DNA of 10,552 nucleotides, from positions 1 to 10,552 of the forward strand of contig SLCI01000048.1 of NCBI GenBank assembly GCA_007125875.1, in the 5' to 3' direction. A model generated the notes under the pieces. It saw nothing but the letters and a program-made list of their open reading frames with translations. It ran no database searches and was not told the origin of the DNA. The position numbers were made by a program, and so were the translations under genes. Position 1 is the stretch's first letter. The number at the start of each line of letters is the position of its first letter. The DNA is from Kiritimatiellia bacterium (GTDB taxonomy: Bacteria > Verrucomicrobiota > Kiritimatiellia > SLAD01). This document shows, piece after piece, positions 6,998-10,552 of this stretch.

Positions 6998-9900
6998 TTA
7001 AAAGGTCACTTTTGTGTCACTACCACGCCGGATGTAATAGAACGCTTGTCCGGGTGTAAGCATGAGCGTCGTGGATCTTTGAGTTTGTGTGTCGTACCAG
7101 CTGTTGTTGCCCAAACGAATCAGTCGTCGCCAACTGCCATTGGAATTCAACAGGTGGATCTGATCCGCTTGATTTTCATCAAAATTCCCAATCGGAGAGG
7201 CACTAGCAAACGCCGTCGCGACCGGAAGATTTCGACCCTCGGAGAAGCCGAGGATGTTGAAGCCCACCCTGATGTCCTGTTCTTTCGATCCACCATTGCC
7301 AACACGCCCGGCGGTGGCAGGAAACACGGTCCCCCCTGGATTCAGCACCAGCATTCCCTGTCCCGGCTCCAGCGTGACTCCACTGGGCGACCAGACCCCA
7401 GCATTCAACGTCAAAGTGGTCCATGTCGGCTGGGCGCCAGCGCCCATGACATAGATCTGTGTGCCGTTCGGAAGGGCAGCGGCTAGTTCATTACCGTATT
7501 GCCCGCTGAAATTACGATCACTCTCCAATGGAGGCGACTGCATCGACACGCCAGCAGGAAAGACAGGACGGATCACGCCCCATAAGCCGCTTGTCCCCGG
7601 AGTCAGCCCCTGCGGCACCACTTGGAAGAATCGACGCGCGCCCGATGCGGCAACCTGTTCACTCATCGGGTCGCCGGTACCGGTCATGTTCGCCTGCAGC
7701 AGCGTCCAGTTCATGCCTGGTCCGACGGAGTCGTCTGAATAGTATAAATCGTACACAACCCCATTGGCCGACTCCCATGTTAACTCCCCAGCGATTCCTG
7801 TGACGGATACTTCGCTGATTGGTGACCAGTCAGCGAGGGACGGTGGCGGTGTCGAAGAGCCTTCGTTCGGCTCACCGGCATTACCCACAAAAATGATGAA
7901 TGTGATGGTTGTGCTGAGCAAATTATCGTCCGTTGCGGTGACTTGAATTGGATAAGCGCCCTGATCCCCCTCCTGCGGTATCCAGGAATAGGTGCGTGTA
8001 CGGGCGCCGGCGCCAGCGATGTCCCCAAAGGTCATACCCGGTGGCAGCGTGCTATGGGCCATCGATGGCTCGTCACACTGCAGTGATGGCCGCTGCGCCG
8101 TCACAGACAGGCTCAACGAGCCGCCGACATTAACGGTGCGGTGGCCGGGGGATGTCATCGCTGGAGCAACGGTCGGGTCACAGAAGTCAGCCACCTCGAC
8201 GCGAATCTCTGTATCCGTGGCAATCAGTTCGAGCTCATACGTCGTCAGGCCTACCATGACGGTCCGGATGGTTCCGCCTTCCGCAAATTGCCACGTCCCG
8301 CTGGACAAGCCCGCCGCGGCCGTTACCAGCGGATAGCTGGCACCATCCGTCAGTGAGGTGGCGGCTGAGGTGTCGAGGGCTACATGAATGGTGCCACTGA
8401 CGTCCGCCGCTTTGGTCACAGCAAGCTGATCGGCGCCGTTCTCATTCAAATCGAGCATGAACATTGCGCCGTTTGCAAGGGTCAGCGCCGAGGCGGGGCC
8501 ATCGTCTTGTTGCTGCAGGTGGAACGTATTGATCGCCCCGTCGGTCATATCGAATACGCGTCCACCGAGATTCAATGTTGCGCCTTCCGTGCCGGCGCCT
8601 GTGTTTCCGGCAAACACGGTACCTGCCACACCGGGTTGAACGGCAAATACGCCCGATCCTGTAACCGTGATTGCCGTGTTATCCAACGCGCCGTCTTCGA
8701 TCAATCGCAAGGTACCGGATGAGACCGTGGTGGGTCCGGTATAGGTATTGACGCCACCGAGCGAGGTAACGCCACCGCCTGTAGTGTTGATGGCTAATCC
8801 TACCGTGGATCCCGTTGCACCGTCTGAAATAATCCCGTTAATGCGTGTTCCGCCAGAGCCTGTTCCGTTTAACGTCATGATCGTGAGCGCAGAATCCTCG
8901 ACCGATGCCCAGCCGCGGTTGAAGGTCAGCAAGCTGCTCGAGTTATTGGCAATATTCAAACTGGTACTGGCCCGCATCTGAACCCGCTGGGCTTCTGTGC
9001 CTAGCGTGCCGAAAATGACGGCACCCGCGCCATTTTCGACCGTGATGCCTCCGGCGCCTACAATTAGACCAGCGTCATTCGTACTGATCGACAAACCGCG
9101 ATTAATTTGTGTTGTGCCAGAAGAACGGAACGTCAAAGAGTTATATTCACGGTTACCGGCGTTCATGTGCGCCGTCTGTGCAGACACATTCAAGGTATCC
9201 ATGTTAAATATGATGTCATCGTTCTCACTGGGAGCGAAGGCAGGGATTACCTGAATCAAGGGATGCACCGACCAATTGGCGGGGCGACCAACGGACTGGT
9301 TGGCCGGTTCCGCATTACTCCAATAAAAGGTTGAGGGCACGTCACCCTCCAACTCCTGCGTCAACCAGACCTGACCACCGTTGCCAACAGGCCGGTAGTC
9401 GATGGCCCAACCTGACGGAATAGAGCTGGCGGAGAAGATTTGTACTGCTCCGGCCCGATCACCCGCATGATCAATCAGAAGGTATTCACTTCCGACTTGT
9501 GGTGACCCTGAAATCGTCACCCCCCCGCCATTGATCACCAGATCGTCTTCAAGGGCCAGGGTCTCACCCAGCACCATAAACAGCTCGCTGCCGGGCTCGA
9601 ATGTGAGGATTTGGTCAATCGTTCCGTCGCCGCTGATGGTTCCTCCGCTTTGGACGGTCACGGCGGAATCAATCAACTGTCCCTCGATTCGCAGATGCCC
9701 GGATTGCACGATCGTGTCGCCCGAATGTGTATGGGGGAAATTTGCCGAAGTTGGCCCCAGCGTAGTTACGCCCGTGCCGATGCGGTTAATGGTCAAGGCC
9801 AATGTCCTACCAGCATCACGTAGGCGCTCAAAGGTAACCCCACCCGATCCGGAGCCCGTCACCGTAATCGTCGTCATGGTTTCCGCAGGCACAGAGTCAT

Positions 9901-10552
9901 GCGGGGCGAATTGGTGATAAAATAGTAGGTCACTACTAGAATTGTTCTCAATCGAGAAGCTGCTCGCGGCGCGCACGAAAACGCGTTGATTGTTGCGACC
10001 AATAGTCACCGGACCCGCACCGCTCTCCAGCGTGATCCCGCCCGCGCCGACTATTAACTCACTGCTATCGGATGCGTGTGTAAATCCTGCCCGATCAATC
10101 TGGGTAGAACCGCTGCTACGGAAGGTTATGGAGTTGTAGCTCCGATTACCCGTTGCCAAATGAGGGGTGCTCGAATCAACCCCATCTATATTGAACAATA
10201 CGTCATCATCCGCTCCCGGAACAACCGTTGACTCCTGTGTTCCCGCTGTATCGATGGACCAGTTCTCGGCCCAATCAACTCGTTTGTTGGACTGGCTGTC
10301 GTTGTAGTAATAGTTCGACTGCCTCAGCCAGATTTCTCCACTCCTGAGGTCAAGCGACCAGCCTGCGGGTGCCCCGCTGAGCTCGAAACCGGAGGCCGAT
10401 CCGGAGAGCGCACCGCTATACGACACCAGCAGGTATTCCTGACCGGATTGAGGCGTGCCCGAGACGATGATCGTGCCGCCATCATTAATCAGATCGCCCA
10501 CAATATTCAGCTCATCGCCCGGCGCCACAATCAGCTCACTGCCGGATTCGAA
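6998..10552 (-). CDS. Giant autotransporter-associated beta-strand (PATR-type) surface protein, 5'-truncated by the window
   Basis: The frame is open to the last base of the window, where FESGSELIVAPGDEL continues naturally, so the start lies beyond; about 1184 residues are visible. Two long modules (9599-10552 and 8630-9598) each contain SG-x-PQ-x-G-x-EYLL, a WL-x-Q strand, a NWS segment, a YNS-[IL]-TFRSSG strand, VGAGGIT and a final beta-strand repeat, best seen as GGVNTYTGPTTVSSGTLRL. Next come a linker beta region, a cadherin-like/putative Ig domain (7883-8164, LPPGMTF and TYSWIP) with two Cys, the shared C-terminal-type module (7616-7816, ARRFFQVV) and a last tandem pair of half-modules with PGQ motifs. 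I see no autotransporter barrel, LPXTG or PEP-CTERM tail. PATR repeats normally form passenger beta-helices in large adhesins, so an adhesive or matrix role is inferred; the secretion route is unknown. It heads a three-gene minus-strand operon. Confidence 0.86.
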   Translation of the reverse strand, partial: FESGSELIVAPGDELNIVGDLINDGGTIIVSGTPQSGQEYLLVSYSGALSGSASGFELSGAPAGWSLDLRSGEIWLRQSNYYYNDSQSNKRVDWAENWSIDTAGTQESTVVPGADDDVLFNIDGVDSSTPHLATGNRSYNSITFRSSGSTQIDRAGFTHASDSSELIVGAGGITLESGAGPVTIGRNNQRVFVRAASSFSIENNSSSDLLFYHQFAPHDSVPAETMTTITVTGSGSGGVTFERLRDAGRTLALTINRIGTGVTTLGPTSANFPHTHSGDTIVQSGHLRIEGQLIDSAVTVQSGGTISGDGTIDQILTFEPGSELFMVLGETLALEDDLVINGGGVTISGSPQVGSEYLLIDHAGDRAGAVQIFSASSIPSGWAIDYRPVGNGGQVWLTQELEGDVPSTFYWSNAEPANQSVGRPANWSVHPLIQVIPAFAPSENDDIIFNMDTLNVSAQTAHMNAGNREYNSLTFRSSGTTQINRGLSISTNDAGLIVGAGGITVENGAGAVIFGTLGTEAQRVQMRASTSLNIANNSSSLLTFNRGWASVEDSALTIMTLNGTGSGGTRINGIISDGATGSTVGLAINTTGGGVTSLGGVNTYTGPTTVSSGTLRLIEDGALDNTAITVTGSGVFAVQPGVAGTVFAGNTGAGTEGATLNLGGRVFDMTDGAINTFHLQQQDDGPASALTLANGAMFMLDLNENGADQLAVTKAADVSGTIHVALDTSAATSLTDGASYPLVTAAAGLSSGTWQFAEGGTIRTVMVGLTTYELELIATDTEIRVEVADFCDPTVAPAMTSPGHRTVNVGGSLSLSVTAQRPSLQCDEPSMAHSTLPPGMTFGDIAGAGARTRTYSWIPQEGDQGAYPIQVTATDDNLLSTTITFIIFVGNAGEPNEGSSTPPPSLADWSPISEVSVTGIAGELTWESANGVVYDLYYSDDSVGPGMNWTLLQANMTGTGDPMSEQVAASGARRFFQVVPQGLTPGTSGLWGVIRPVFPAGVSMQSPPLESDRNFSGQYGNELAAALPNGTQIYVMGAGAQPTWTTLTLNAGVWSPSGVTLEPGQGMLVLNPGGTVFPATAGRVGNGGSKEQDIRVGFNILGFSEGRNLPVATAFASASPIGNFDENQADQIHLLNSNGSWRRLIRLGNNSWYDTQTQRSTTLMLTPGQAFYYIRRGSDTKVTF
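7001..7582 (-). repeat. Tandem pair of C-terminal half-modules of the giant surface protein
   Basis: The last roughly 195 residues appear to be two related halves (about 7313-7582 and 7001-7273). Each has a hydrophobic opening strand (RPVFPAGVSM; RVGFNILGFSE), a central QIYVM or QIHLL strand, a G-x-W turn (NAGVWSPSG; GNNSWYDTQ) and a closing L-x-PGQ segment (TLEPGQGMLVLNPGG; MLTPGQAFYYIRRGS). I recall similar terminal modules in other Verrucomicrobia exported proteins, without a known function. Confidence 0.5.
8630..10552 (-). repeat. Two tandem ~320-residue PATR-type modules
   Basis: Unit A (9599-10552, cut by the window end) and unit B (8630-9598) match along their length. Both start with FE-x-GSEL and pass through DL-x-x-x-GG, GWxxDxR, FRSSG-x-TQI, GAGGIT-[LV]-E-[SN]-GAG, NNSSS and TGSGSGG or NGTGSGG. 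Unit A ends in a degenerate repeat (GVTTLGPTSANFPHT) and unit B in a near-canonical one (8630-8773). The divergence shows an old duplication; further copies may precede the window. Confidence 0.75.

Noticed and set aside
6854..9917. Many plus-strand open frames opposite the giant minus-strand gene
   Set aside because: They mirror a repetitive coding sequence, are short, overlap each other and show no coherent protein features.

Overview
The window is almost wholly protein-coding. It carries seven real genes in two convergent blocks and no intergenic gap longer than 87 bp. Nothing looks like tRNA, rRNA, CRISPR, an insertion sequence or a prophage. The genes point to a Gram-negative member of the PVC group, most likely Verrucomicrobiota or a close relative such as Kiritimatiellota or Lentisphaerota. 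The reasons are large secreted Ig/LamG proteins, autotransporter-associated beta-strand (PATR-type) modules without a barrel, a PEP-CTERM-like sorting tail, and a short C-terminal beta-rich module ending in F-[FYR]-x-[VI] in three proteins. The phylum is an inference from family knowledge, not from a marker gene.

Plus strand (1-5442): four collinear genes. The first is cut by the window start and encodes a long secreted protein with two Ig-LamG units, a jelly-roll-like region and the C-terminal module. Then come two tandem paralogues (253 and 260 aa, about 55% identical by hand count, ungapped) of a secreted family I cannot name. Last is a secreted TPR protein with a BamD/YfiO-like C-terminus. 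Spacings are 31, 87 and 35 bp, so these are probably one operon for an envelope or surface function. The fourth gene starts with GTG, and that codon forms the exact 3-nt loop of a 9-bp inverted repeat.

Minus strand (10552-5465, read right to left): three tightly packed genes. The first is cut by the window end and encodes a giant surface protein: two roughly 320-residue PATR-type modules, a cadherin-like Ig domain, the shared C-terminal module and a tandem pair of C-terminal half-modules. One base after its stop is a TTG-started PEP-CTERM-like protein. This overlaps by 4 nt (GTGA) a GTG-started paralogue that carries the shared C-terminal module in place of the PEP-CTERM tail. Together they look like a secreted or cell-surface adhesin/matrix locus.

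The two blocks converge across 22 bp at 5443-5464. Every protein whose N-terminus is visible has a signal peptide, so the whole window appears devoted to the cell envelope and exterior. The most novel elements are the paralogue pair with its TPR partner, the start-codon hairpin, and the adjacent paralogues that differ in their C-terminal sorting module.
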